64,000 nt of DNA. It comes from Selaginella moellendorffii (Eukaryota; Streptophyta; Lycopodiopsida; Selaginellales; Selaginellaceae). The notes beneath the pieces are model-generated. The model ran no database searches. It was not told the DNA's origin and was given only the letters and a program-made list of their open reading frames with translations. Both the position numbers and the translations under genes were made by a program. The DNA lies in assembly GCF_000143415.4 (NCBI RefSeq), contig NW_003314265.1, positions 4,004,660 through 4,068,659 on the forward strand, given 5' to 3'. Positions 21,885 to 34,488 of the stretch are shown piece by piece. How positions within the stretch are numbered: position 1 is the stretch's first letter; each line of letters begins with the position of its first letter.

Positions 21885-23508
21885 TGTGAGACACAAAATC
21901 CCTAGGCCCCAAAGTGGAGCCGGAAGGGTGCCATGTGGTAGTGGCCGAAGCGAAAGCCAAACGAGTGTGACACGTTTGAACCAAAAGCTCCGACTTGAAA
22001 GGTCGAGAGCGGGAGTGGGGCTCGAGGAACGAGTACAAAGCAAACAATAAGTGAGGCTCCAAAAAGGGACCCAAAAGGACCAACACGTGACACGTGGATG
22101 AGTCCGAGATGGACCGAGACAAAATTTGAGATGGACCGAGACAAAGTCTGAGACAGAGTCCGAGATGGAGTCCGAGATGGAGTCCGAGGTGGACCGAGAT
22201 GGAGTCCGAGATGGAGTCCGAGATGGACCCGAGATGGAGTCCGAGATGGAGTCCGAGATGGACCAAGACGAAATCCAAGATAGAGTCCGAGATAGACCCA
22301 GACGAAGTCCAAGATGGAGTCCGAGATGGACCCGAGATGGAATCCGAGATGGAGTCCGAAAAGGACCCGATATGGAGTCCGAGGTCGAGATCGAGACTGG
22401 GACCGAGACCGAGAATGAGACCAAGACCAAGTTCGAGACCGAGCCCGAGTCCGAGTCCGAGTCCGAGTCCGAGTCCGAGTCTGAGTCCGAGTCTGAGTCC
22501 GAGTTCGAGTCTGAGAGGTGAAAGCCCAAAGCGTTCGTCTCCCAGACCCTAGGGGGTTTGGTGAGCTCCAAAAGTATAGTAGGGGGAGGACTGCAGTGGA
22601 GTCAGTTTGGCCAGGAAAGGCCAGTTTGGCCTAGGAAGGCTGTACCCAGTGTTGGGTGATGAGCTGCCCACTGGAAAGCCAAGACTAGAGTGAACACAGA
22701 CTGACAAGCGGGGTAGCTTGGTGAAGTGTTCAAAAGCCGACTCTAGTTCCCCCGGGAGATCGACTGGCTGATGCTCCCAATCCAAGTGTGGGTGGCACTA
22801 CCTACTTGGATATTAGGCGTGGCTCAACGGAACCTCGCTCTAAGCCCATGGCTAGAGCACCCAAAGGTGGAAGGCAGGGAGAGTACCCACGGGGATCGCG
22901 TAAAGCCACGGTGTTCCGAAATGTTGTCCCAAAGGCCCAGATTGTGGAAAGGAAGAGGAGTAGTCCTTTGGTGTAGTGACCAAGGATATAGTCATGTGGT
23001 GAGGAAGTCCCAAAGGACTGTGGGACTTAGTGGTCGGGCCTATAGGCCTTGATCCAGTAGTAATGTTGGCAAACATGGCCATGGGCAGAAAGGGACTTGG
23101 TGGGGACCAGAAAGGGGATATTGGGGAAGGCTATTCCCCATGTCTATGGGCATCCTAAGGATGTTAAGGAGTGGATCTGGGATGATCACTCATGGACGGA
23201 TGGCCCAATCTTTGAGAGATGGGACTGTGGTGTAGGTGGTGTCAAACCACCGGTGTGACCAAGGTGAATGGGCATGGCTTTAGCATAACAGGCCGATGTG
23301 TCGGTGGTGCCTTGGGGTGTCGGTCATGGGATCGGACACATGGAGCACTTGGACCAAGTGCAAAGGTTGAATGGCGGGGATGCCATTCTCGGGGCTAGCA
23401 AGCCCAAGTCCAAAATAGGACTTATGGAGGTTGTGAGTGAGACTCCTCCAAGTGGTTGGAGGTGTGATTAAGTGACTAAAGTAGAATGGAAAAATTTAGT
23501 CGTTTACA
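21885..23508 (+). repeat. 5' LTR of element 2 (1624 bp)
   Basis: Same family as the element 1 LTRs but clearly diverged and with a shorter minisatellite. It is followed by ACTTGGTATCGGAGC, the same primer-binding site. Confidence 0.85.
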
Positions 23509-25530
23509 ACTTGGTATCGGAGCTGTTCCTTAGTTCGACTTTTATTGGTGCTCAAGTATATCACTATTGATGTTGGCATCGGAAGGTTCGAGGAGTGGGC
23601 CTATCCTCGAGGAGTACTAGGTCAGGAAGACATGGCTCTCCATTACAATTCATGTGTGAACTTGTAGACAAAGTGGTGGATAGAAAAGGGCCAATAATGG
23701 AACGACTTTGGGATCTTGGGAACAGTGCAAGGTTTTCCTCATTGAGTTGAGTATGTGATCCAAATGAGCGTTTGACTCAGCAAATTGGCTAATGTAGTTG
23801 TGGTAAACAACTATAGTTGGGATCACGGGGAAGATAGACACTCCAAAACGATAAAGGAGTCACAAGATTACCCTCATATAGTCGAGGTTGGTGTTAATGA
23901 ATTTGAGACCGGAATTAATGACTGTGGGAGGTCAAATACAGAAGAGAACACAAATCCTTGAAATGGTAGCCGGGGCTACCTCTAATAAATGCTAGAACAA
24001 CCCAAGGAGTTGGGGGTGTATTTAGAGGATGAATTGGTATTCTCATCACATGGACAAGTGGTCCTAAGGGGCAAAAGGTTGCCCTATCAAGTGTCGGAGT
24101 AACACTTGCAAAAGATGGTCCTTGTAAGTAGGACATGAATACAAGGAGTTGTATTCCAGTGAGCTAGCACCTCAAAAGTAGGACCTCATAGGTTGTCGGA
24201 TTAACAAAGTCCAAAAGGTTGAATAACTCTAATAGAGTCAAGGAATAATCCTAAGGGCTTGATGAAAGCATTTGGACTGAGGTGTGTGGTGCCCCACGAA
24301 GAATAAGGAGGATCTTGAGATCCAAGCATGAGAGCAGTATGCATCTCATTGATGGCAAAAGGTGCCATACTAAAGTCATGGGAAAGAGTTTCCCGGAAGA
24401 AAACAACTTTGACACAAAGTTGTGCATGAACTCTATAGTGCAGTGCTAATGGATAATTGGCATAAAAGACAACCATATTGGTCTTGGCAAAAATACCTGG
24501 ACACAAGTAACAAGTGTCATAAAGGTAGGCTCATGGAGCCGATGGTGTGGAGACACCAAAGGTGCTAAGGCATGCTGCCTTAAGGTCAAGTTGGTGGGTT
24601 TGTGAGAACCCCTTCCAAAGGAATCCAAATGGAAATGGGAATAGTATAGCCTAAGTTGGAAGGCATGTGGTTAGAGTGTGGTGACCCAGATAATGATGGA
24701 GGTGTGGAAGCACCAACAATGAGTTGTAGGACTTGACAACTATAAGGCAACTAAGCAAAAGGTGCAAAATAATTCATAAACTGGTAGAAAGCAACTACCT
24801 AAGACTTTTTATTGGGATAAGGAAATTTGATATACCCTTATAAGGGATAAATTGCTTATGTTGCGACATAGTAAGTCAATGTCGAAAAGGGAATGCTCAT
24901 TGTCAAAGAGGCCATCATTGAGACACCCAAACACTCTAGAACACCAGAAGGGGGTATTTGGTGTCCTGAGGGCAATGGATAATGCCCAAGGGACAGAGTC
25001 CCTAGCGAATGAAGGATAGGAGGTGCTATACAAATGTCCAAGGTTGTGGAGATAGGAGAAGTCCGTTTACCCAAATTGGACAAAGCCAAAGAGGGATTTT
25101 GGCAAGGCTAGTGATGGGCATATAAAGGCCCATAAGTAGCAACAGTGATCCCAGTGTGTGGGATTACAAGGTGAGTAAACTTGGATTGAGGAACCACTCC
25201 CTAGGCTGTTGGGTAGGTTCATCCCTATGAATACTTGCCAAGGCATGGTAGAAAGTGCAAAGTTATCTTCCTAGTCTGAAGGAGAATAACCAAAGGAAAT
25301 GTATGAGGCCAAAAGGCAAGTAGTATAGAGATAAAACCGAACCATAGGAATTGACAGGCATGACCAAAGGTGGTTATGCAAGTTGGGAGTGGAGAATTAA
25401 GTGGGTGCTCAAGCATGTTGTTACTAGTGACCGGGATGCTATGGAGAGTCTAAAGCATGGGATTGTCCATGTTAGACTATATGGTAATTGGAAAGCTTGC
25501 GAAAGGAAAGGCCTTAGCAAGCCAAGGAAT
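23509..25530 (+). mobile_element. LARD-like internal segment of element 2
   Basis: Non-coding and collinear with 7664-9700 of element 1 at moderate divergence. The similarity stops near 25520, where protease-like coding sequence begins. Confidence 0.7.
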
Positions 25531-28500
25531 CCTACCATACGGGATCTGAGGGTTGAAGGCATCGGCGGGCATTTTGTGTCTCCATCTTCTGGACTTAGGG
25601 AAACGTTGCCCGTTCGAGTACACATCGGGTCCACCGTCACCGATATCGCCTTCAACATCATCAACAGCAAGTCCTCCTCTGTGGTGCTCGGTCTTCCTTG
25701 GTTCCAACTACATCAGCCTCAGATTTGTTGGAAGGACTTACAGCTCATCTCTCCCACATCACCATCTCCCACGGCTTCCCCTGATGTTCATCGAGTCCGA
25801 ATCAGGAAATGTTCCCTAAACTCAAGTCGGGGTTCTGTTCCTGACTCTACGAAGTTTTCATCCTCTTCTTTTTCCTCTCTTCCATCTTACACTGGACAGT
25901 ATCCTCGTCTCATCATTCCATTTAGTCGTACCCTTTCTCCTATCTCCACAATCACTATGAAAGAACTCCTTCATGAAGAACCTCTTTTTCTTTTTGCTTT
26001 GCATGTTTCTCCTGTCAGTCTTCTTGAGAAGTATCATGATTTTGGGGATGTGTTTGACAAGAAAAAAGCTAGTGTACTGCCTGTTCATCAGCCTTATGAT
26101 TGTCCCATTGATTTACAGTCACCTCCGTGGGGGCCTATCTACGGGTTATCCCCGTCCGAGCTTAAGGCCCTCAAAGAGTACGTGGATGAGAACCTTGCCT
26201 CGGGCTACATTCAGCATTCGCAGTCCCCGGCTGGAGCGCCTGTCTTCTTTGTCAAGAAGAAGGATGGGAGCTTGCGGCTAGTCATCGACTACTGAGGTTT
26301 GAACAAGGTGACTGTTCGGAACCGTTATCCGCTGCCCCTGATCTCGGACCTGTTGGAACGCCTCGGCGGTGCCCACTTCTTCACCAAGATCGACCTCTGT
26401 GGAGCATACAACCTGATCCAGATCCGGCCTGGTGATGAATGGAAGACTGCATTCCGAACCCGCTATGGCCACTTCGAGTACACTGTCATGCCATTTGGCT
26501 TGACAAATGCTCCAGCGGTTTTCCAACACATGGCGAACGACGTTTTTCAGGAGTTTCTTGATCAGATGGTGATCGTCTACCTCGATGACATCCTCATCTA
26601 CTCAAAAACTCAGGAGGAGCATGACGAACATGTTCGCAAGGTGCTAGCGAAGCTGCGAGAACACGGCCTATACGCGAAGCTTGAGAAATGTTCCTTTGAT
26701 CAGCAGTCTGTGGAGTTCCTTAGGTACATTGTCACTCCTGAGGGTATCACGATGGATCCTGCTAAAGTCAAGACTATTCTCGAATGGGAGCCTCCACAAT
26801 CAATGTCGGACGTTCAGGTTTTCCTTGGCTTCGCCAACTTCTACCGCAAATTCATTGATCACTACTCTGACATTGTCCTTCCTCTCACACATCTCACTCG
26901 CAAGGATGTTCCCTTCTCTTGGTCTGCTGCTGCCCAACAGGCCTTCGACACACTCAAGGCGGCCTTCAGTTCTGCTCCTGTCTTGATCCATGCTGATTCC
27001 TCACAACCTTTCTTCATCGAGGCTGACGCCTCCGACTTTGCCATTGGTGCTGTGCTGTCTCAACTCGGAGCGGATCACGAACTTCATCCGGTCACTTTCC
27101 CATTCTCGGAAATTCCAGCCTGCGGAGATCAATTACGAAATCCACGACAAGGAGCTCCTTGCCATCGTGCATTCCTTTGGAGAGTGGCGCCATTTCTTGG
27201 AGGGGGCGAGCCATCAAACAACAGTCTGGACGGATCACAAAAATCTCGAGTACTTTGCCACTTCCCGAGTTTTAAGCCGTCGTCAAGCAAGGTGGGCACA
27301 ATTCCTGAGTCGGTTTGACTTTGTTATCAATTACAGACCTGGAAAGTTTCAAGGCCTTCCTGATGCTCTTTCAAGGCACTCCTATCTCAGTCTCAGGCCT
27401 GGTAATCCTGCCTTCGATCAACAGGATCAAGTTATCCTCGGTCCTGATCGGCTTCAAGTTATGGCAATTTCCCTGGCCCCTCAGGACTCCTCCTTGATGG
27501 ATGCAATCAGAAACGATCTTCAATCCGATGATCTCGCTAGCAACATTTTCCCCCATCTTCAGGCTGGACACCCAGTGACTCCCGACTGCCGGCGATTTGA
27601 CGAGTTCGAGTTCTTAGATGGCTTATTGTACCGTGGGGAGCAGCTTTACGTTCCTGAAGGTGATGCTCGAAGGTTGGTCCTGATGGCGTGCCACGATAGC
27701 CCGACTGTTGGTCACTTCGGCATTGCGAAAACCTATGAGCTAGTTGCACGGGACTTTTGGTGGCCTCACATGGACGACTACATCAAAGCTTTTGTTACCT
27801 CCTGTGACACTTGTGCCCGGAATAAGGTACCTCGCCACCTTCCTTCAGGTTTGCTTCGTTCCCTTCCGGTCCCTTCAGGTCCTTGGGAATCCATCTCCAT
27901 GGATTTCTTGAGTGATCTTCCGAGTTCTGGAGGCTTCAACAGCATTTTAGTCGTGGTGGATCGCTTCACAAAGATGGCGCACTTCTTGCCATGTACCAAG
28001 GAGTTTTCGGGCGAGGACATGGCAAAACTGGTATTCAGGGAAATTTTCCGACTTCATGGGATTCCTACAGATGTGGTTTCGGATTAGGGGCCTCAGTTCA
28101 TCTCTCATTTCTGGCAACGGTTTTTGCAGCTGCTTGGAGTGAAGGCCAACCTCTCTTCGGCATATCATCCTCAAACTGATGGGCAGTCCGAGCGAACGAT
28201 TCAGACGTTGGAACAATTCTTGAGGTGCTTCATCAACTATCATCAGGATAACTGGTTCGATATCCTTCCCCTTGCTGAGTTTTCCTATAACAACTCTGTT
28301 CACTCCTCTCTTCGAGTTTCCCCCTTCTTTGCGAACTCTGGTCGAAATCCCCGATTCAATCTCTCACTTCCTTCTCCATCTGAATCCTCTCGTTCAAATC
28401 CCCGCTCTGAGGCATTTATCTCCAACCTCAAGGAAATCCACAACTCCATCTCCTTCCACCTCCATCGTGCTCAGGAATCTCATAAAACATTTGCCAATGT

Positions 28501-29043
28501 CCATCGTCAGGATTGTCCCCCTTACAATATCGGGGATAAAGTCTGGCTCCTCAGGCGAAATATCTCCACCACCAGGCCCTGTCCAAAACTCGATTTCAAA
28601 TGCCTTGGTCCTTTCCCTATCACTGCCATCATTAATCCTTTCACTTATCGCCTTGCACTTCCCTCCTCATATCAAATTCACCCCGTTTTTCACTCCTCTC
28701 TCCTTGAGCCTTATATTCCTAGTCCTATTCCAAATCGGGTCATTCCTCCGCCTCCACCAGTGCAGCTCGAGGATGGGTCTGAGTACGAGGTTTAGGACAT
28801 CCTTGATTCCAAGATTTCACGGTCTAAACTCTACTATCTAGTGGACTGGAAGGGTTACGGACCTGAGGAACGCACTTGGGAACCTGCGGACAACCTGATT
28901 CATTCTCCTGACCTTGTTCAGGACTTCCACCACCGCTATCCTTCTCGTCCCAGTCCTCATTTTTTTTCTCCCTCTCCCATCCCTCGCCGCTCATCTCATC
29001 CTCCTCTTCATTCTCGTTCACATCCTCGTTCCACTCGTTCTTG
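25530..29043 (+). pseudogene. Chromovirus (Ty3/gypsy) pol fragment, decayed
   Basis: It begins inside the protease (VVLGLPWFQLHQP), so gag and the protease active site are missing. Then come reverse transcriptase (VIVYLDDILIYSK), RNase H ([14 protein letters not shown], then [11 protein letters not shown]), an integrase HHCC region and core (AYHPQTDGQSERTIQTLEQF) and a C-terminal chromodomain (YYLVDWKGYGPEERTWEP, about 28830-28900). It is inactivated by TGA at 26293-26295, a 1-nt shift near 27100, TAG at 28085-28087 and TAG at 28793-28795. A purine tract and an LTR start (TGTCAGGAATCCCC) follow at about 29045-29060. Confidence 0.85.
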
Positions 29044-29054
29044 AGGAGGGGGTG

Positions 29055-29430
29055 CTGTCAGGAATCCCCCAATTCTTGCCACATTCCTGACTCTAGCCGG
29101 ATTCCTGACCTGCAGACCACATTCCTGACTCTCGAGACATTTCCCTATTCCTGACTCTCGAGACACTTCCCGATTCCTGAGTCTCGAGACACTTCCCGAT
29201 TCCTGAGTCTCGAGCCACATTCCTGATGATGATGTGGCACCTCCTCGACCTCAACTGTATTTAGGCCGTCCTCGATCCAAGAGTGGTGGAGCTTCATCAA
29301 CCTATAGTATATATAAGTTCCATTTCTCCACAATCTGAATCAACACCAGTCTAAGGCCTCTTCTTTGTTTTCACTAGTTTTTTCTCTTTGTCTTTAGCAT
29401 TTTCCAGTCTTGATCTTGTTGGGGGTCTTG
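29055..29430 (+). repeat. 3' LTR remnant of the chromovirus fragment
   Basis: Starts TGTCAGGAATCCCC after a GGAGGGGG purine tract. It has a short tandem array (CCTGACTCTCGAGACACTTCC-like units, 29085-29225) and a TATA-like run TATAGTATATATAAG at about 29303-29318. It ends near TCTTGACA, where an inverted LARD sequence begins. Confidence 0.6.
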
Positions 29431-29625
29431 ACAACATCAATGGTGATATACTTGAGCACCAATAAAAGTCGGACTAAGGAACAGCTCCGATACCAAGTTG
29501 TAAACGACTAAATTTTTCCATTCTACTTTAATCACTTAACCACACCTCCAACCACTTGGAGGAGTCTCACTCACAACCTCCATAAGTCTTATTTTGGACT
29601 TGGGCTTGCTAGCCCCGAGAATAGC

Positions 29626-29858
29626 TGTTAGGCGCCAGCTTTGACTACGTGGTCAACGTCGGTCAAAGGGAGGCTCAAGGGTATATTAAGGCATGTTAGG
29701 GTAAGGGACTTAACCTACCCTAGGGCTCACAGTGGAGCGGCGGCGCAGTGGAGCTTTTGAGGTAGCTCGGGGGTGGTTGGGTGGTGAGGAACCTCAAGAG
29801 GTGGCGTAGCATAGTCTAGGGCAACTAGATCTTTGTCTTTTTGCGCCGGATCATAACA
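29626..29858 (+). repeat. 5' LTR of element 3
   Basis: 233 bp, TG...CA, no visible difference from the 3' LTR. Confidence 0.9.
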
Positions 29859-29881
29859 TTGGTATCAGAGGATTGGTTGCG

Positions 29882-32800
29882 ATGGCCGACCAAGCTGAAC
29901 GCTGGAATCCTATCATCGATGGTGGTGCCGACGGTGGTGCCGACGATGGTGTCAACGAAGCTGCGGAGATTTGGACCATTCAAGATGTGGTTCATGAGCT
30001 GCGAGCCCTTAATAAAAATCAGCAAGAGATGCAAGACGAGATGCATGGCATGATGGATACCATGCGTGGGCGTGTTGAGGCACTCGAGGCTGGACGGGGT
30101 AGCGCTCCAATGTCTCGCTTGGCTAGCCAATGTGAAGAAGTTCTTAGCTGCTAGAGGAACTCCAGATGCAGAGGCTTTAGTGGCTATTCCGATGGTTTTG
30201 CGTGATGCGGGTCTTCGATGGTGGAATTGGCTTGAGGAGTCCCGTGTTGCGGATAAGAAACCACCAGTGTCTACCATGGATGAGTTTGAGGCTGCTTTCC
30301 GTTTACGTTTTGCCCCTCATTACGACGTGGAGAATGCTCGTACAGAACTTCGCCATTTCCAGCAAGGGAAAATGACGCTCGGGGATTATATTGAGAAGCT
30401 TACTCGCTTGATTAGTCGTGTTCCAACGAAGGATCCAGATCAGAACAAGTCCTACTTCATTGATGGCCTCCATAGTGAGAGTATGCGGCAACACTTGCGT
30501 CATTCTCAGCCTACAAAGAGTTTGGAGGAGCTCTTTGATGCGGCTCGTCGTCTTGACAATGACAAGCACAAGTCTCGCAAGCGTTCGCGGAGTCCTTCTG
30601 TCGAGAATCGTCGTGATGATCGCCGTGGACACAAGGATGGGAACAAGCATCACAAGTTGAAGTCGGTGGTGACTACCTCGGATGCAAAGGGGTCCAAGAA
30701 GCAGAAGTTCTTTGTGAAGAATTATAGACAGGGTTGTCATCATTGCGGCGAACTTGGACACTACAAGGCTGATTGTCCGCAGTTAAAGAACAAGCAGCAG
30801 GACAAGAAGAATGGCCAATCTTCTTCTCACGGTAAGTCCGATACTAAAAAGTTGCAAACTTTGCAGCGTGAGGAGGAGGAGACCGACCATTCCGGTCGGA
30901 GGAAGCGACTTTCGATCGTTGCTCGTCAGCTCAACTGTGTGTGGAACAAGATGGAGCTCGAGGATACGCGTGAATCAGCTTTAATGCTGGAGGGCGTGTT
31001 CCGTGGCGATCCAGTGCGGATTTTACTGGATAGTGGGAGCGATGACAACTTTGTTTCGGCAAAGTTTGTTGCGGAGCATCGCCTGAACACACGTGGAGTT
31101 GTTCCATACACAGTGGAAGGTGCAGCTACCTCTGCTCAGCATTTCGATGCTTGTGTCGAGGGGCTGGAAGTGTTGGTTGGCAAAACCACACTTGTGGAGA
31201 CTTTTTATCTCGCGGATATCCATCGTGTGGATCTCATTCTTGGGATGCCATGGTTGGTGAAGGTGGATCCAGAGATAAAGTGGAGCATTAAGCGTATCTC
31301 GCTGGAGTATGGTGGCGTTAAAGATGTGTGGTTTGGCGAGGGCGTTCAACCACCAGTTGTTATGCTCTCTGCTACATCTTTGAAGCGGGCTTGTCGTAAT
31401 GGAAAAGCACTTTCAAGTTACTTGCTGTTTGTTCGTGACTTGGGGGACCAAGGCACGTGTGGGGGAGAAGCAGCAGTACGGGATGTACTTGATGAGTTTT
31501 CTGATGTTTTTCCATCTGAACTTCCTCATGGATTGCCTCCATTACGAGGTGTGGAGCATGGGATTACATTGGAGCCGGGGACGCGGCCAATTTACCGGCG
31601 TCCATTTCGGTTAAGTTATGTGGAGGAGCAAGAAGTTCAACGACAAGTCAAGGAGTTACTTGAGTTTGGATTTATTCAGCCAAGTAAGTCTCCGTTTGGT
31701 GCTCCGGTCTTGCTTGTGAAGAAGAAGGACGGTTCAATGCGGATGTGTATTGACTACCGTGCTTTAAACAAGAAGACAGTGAAGGACAAGATGCCGATGC
31801 CACGTGTGGATGATATCCTAGACAAGCTTGGTGAAGCACGAGTGTTTACCAAGATTGATCTGAGGAGTGGATATCATCAGATTGCAATGGATGATGCATC
31901 TATCTCCAAGACGGCATTCAACACAAGCTTCGGACATTTCGAGTTTACTGTTATGCCGTTTGGTTTGACGAATGCACCGGCCACATTTACTCGGTTGATG
32001 ACGGAGGTATTTGGGCGTTATCTTCATGAGTTTGTGGAGATTTTCTTGGATGATATTCTTGTTTTTAGCAAGAATATGGAGGAGCATAGGGTGCATTTGC
32101 GCAAGGTTCTTTTGTTACTTCGAGACAGCAAACTTTATGCGAAGAAGAGCAAATGTGAATTTGCAAAGTCGGAGGTGGAATATCTAGGCCATATTGTGAC
32201 ATCTAAGGGTGTCAAGACGGATCCAAGGAAGGTGGCTGTGGTGGAAAACTGGCCTACACCGACTACAGTGGCCGAGTTGCGCAGTTTTCTTGGTATGGCT
32301 AGTTACTATCGACGTTTCCAGCATAAGTTTGCAGAGGTGGCTATTCCGTTGACGCGGTTGTTACGCAAGAATGTGCCATTCGAGTGGAAGACGCCACAAG
32401 AGGAGAGTTTTGTGGCGCTGAAACGATTGTTGATCGAGGCTCCAGTGCTTCGCATTGCTGATCCATCGAAACCTTACGAGGTGACATGCGATGCGAGTGG
32501 TTATGCACTGGGAGGAGTTCTCATGCAAGAGGGACAGCCTATTGCATATGAGAGTCGAACTTTGAATTCCGCGGAGCAACGCTATTCCACATATGAGCAA
32601 GAGTTACTCTCTATTGTTCATGCTTTGCGGACGTGGCGGCACTATCTTTATGGTGCAGTGTTCGTGGTGTTGACAGATCACAAACCACTTGTGTATCTTT
32701 TCACACAGAAGGAGTTGAACACTAGGCAAGCTCGTTGGATGGTCAAACTCATGGAGTTTGGGGAGTTTCCTATTGAGCATCGTCCGGGAAAATCAAATGT

Positions 32801-34181
32801 GGTGGCGGATGCTTTATCTCGTGTTCGTCATGTGATGACGTTACGAACACGATTTTGTCATCATTTGAGTAAGGTGGTCAGCGAGTTTGGGCAGTTGGTT
32901 GAGCATGCTCAGGCTCAGGATGCTGAGGTGGCCTCTTTGCGAGACCAGATGGAAGCTCCTTTCTCATTGGTGGATGGGATTCTCTACTACAATGGCCGTG
33001 TCTATTTGCCACGGGTGGATGCGTTAATTACTCAAGTTTTATTCCACTATCATGATCGTCCAGAGGCCGGTCATTTTGGGGGGAAGAAGACGTATGAGTT
33101 GATTAAGCGCAACTTTTATTGGAGGAATATGAAGGCTGATATCCTCAAGTATTGTAAATCATGCGAGCTTTGTCAGCGGGTTAAGGTGCCACGGGAGAAG
33201 CCGGGGGGACTTTTGCAACCTTTACCTATTCCTCAGAGCCGTTGGTGTAGTATCTCTATGGACTTCATCACTTGTTTGCCACGAACACAGAGGCAAAAGG
33301 AGCAAGTATGGGTCATAGTGGATCGGTTGACGAAGTATGTGCGGTTGTTGGCTCTTCGGAAGACTGTCACTGCCTCAGACTTGGCTGCGGTTTACTTGGA
33401 GAGGGTTTTTCCTGATTTTGGTTTGCCGGAGGACATCATTAGTGATCGAGATTCAAAGTTCACTAGTGGATTTTGGAAAAGCTTTGCAAAGGCTATGCAA
33501 GTGACTTTGAAACTCTCGAGTGGAGATCATCCTCAGACGAATGGGCAAACCGAGCGTGTCAATCAGGTGGTGGAGGATATGCTACGTTGTAGCATTGGTC
33601 AAAGGCAAGGACAGTGGGATCTATATCTTCCATTGGTGCAATTTGCTTACAACAATAGCCAACACAGTGGAACCAAGCTAAGTCCTTACTTTGCGATGTT
33701 TGGAAGGCATCCTCGAACAGCGGTGGAGTTGGGATTGCATTTGAGTAAGGACGTTCAAGAAAAGCTTGATTCCGAGGCAACTGATCTGGCCACAGAACTT
33801 GATGAGATTCTGGTGGTATGCAAACGGAATTTGCAAGCAGCTCAGGATAGAGCGGAGAAGTTTGCTAATGAGCATCGCCAATTCCGGGAATATAAGGTGG
33901 GTGATCTCGTCTTTGTGCGAGTGATCTTTTCGTCAAGTGAGCGGCGGAACACCTTAGTGCCTTTACGGACAGGGAAGAGTGATAAACTTTCCCATCGATA
34001 TGCTGGTCCATATGAAGTGCTGGAGCGCATTGGTAAAGCGGCTTATCGGGTGCGGCTGCCAGCTGGGGTGAAAATTCATCCAGTATTTTATGTCAGCCAA
34101 TTGAAAGGTGTACTATCTCGGAGTGACGGGCCCAATGCCTCCTTGATGTATACGGCTGTGGAAGATGGACCAGGAGCTTGA
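29882..34181 (+). CDS. Element 3 gag-pol polyprotein (one frame change in gag)
   Basis: The first ATG is at 29882. A frame change near 30119 separates about 80 N-terminal residues from a long open frame that ends at 34181. Domains in order: retrotransposon gag (FRLRFAPHYDVENA); a CCHC knuckle CHHCGELGHYKADC near 30738; aspartic protease LLDSGSDDNFVS near 31025; reverse transcriptase with IFLDDILVFS near 32040; RNase H (CDASGYALGGVL near 32488, TDHKPL); an integrase zinc domain (H-H then CKSCELCQ) near 33040-33180; an integrase core (VDRLTKY, ISDRDSKF, GDHPQTNGQTERVNQ); and a GPY/F-type C-terminal module (RYAGPYEVLERIGKAAYRV). No chromodomain is visible. Pol order and motifs are Ty3/gypsy. Confidence 0.9.
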
Positions 34182-34255
34182 GCAGGATTCCCCAGAAAGG
34201 GTGATCACCGGTACAACTCGTCCTTGGGACAAGGACTTTGTTGGGGGGGAAGAAT

Positions 34256-34488
34256 TGTTAGGCGCCAGCTTTGACTACGTGGTCAACGTCGGTCAAAGGG
34301 AGGCTCAAGGGTATATTAAGGCATGTTAGGGTAAGGGACTTAACCTACCCTAGGGCTCACAGTGGAGCGGCGGCGCAGTGGAGCTTTTGAGGTAGCTCGG
34401 GGGTGGTTGGGTGGTGAGGAACCTCAAGAGGTGGCGTAGCATAGTCTAGGGCAACTAGATCTTTGTCTTTTTGCGCCGGATCATAACA
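34256..34488 (+). repeat. 3' LTR of element 3
   Basis: 233 bp, preceded by a polypurine tract, followed by atagc. Confidence 0.9.

Larger units (their letters stand above)
29626..34488 (+). mobile_element. Element 3: young Ty3/gypsy retrotransposon, target duplication atagc
   Basis: LTRs 29626-29858 and 34256-34488 are each 233 bp, start TGTTAGGCGCC, end CATAACA and look identical base for base. atagc flanks the element at 29621-29625 and 34489-34493. The primer-binding site TTGGTATCAGAG is at 29859-29870 and a G-rich polypurine tract at 34242-34253. It is nested in the inverted LTR of element 2. Confidence 0.95.

Noticed and set aside
29882-30120. Separate gag gene with its own stop
   Set aside because: The sequence continues as normal gag in the next frame after one extra base, so a frame change in a single polyprotein fits better.
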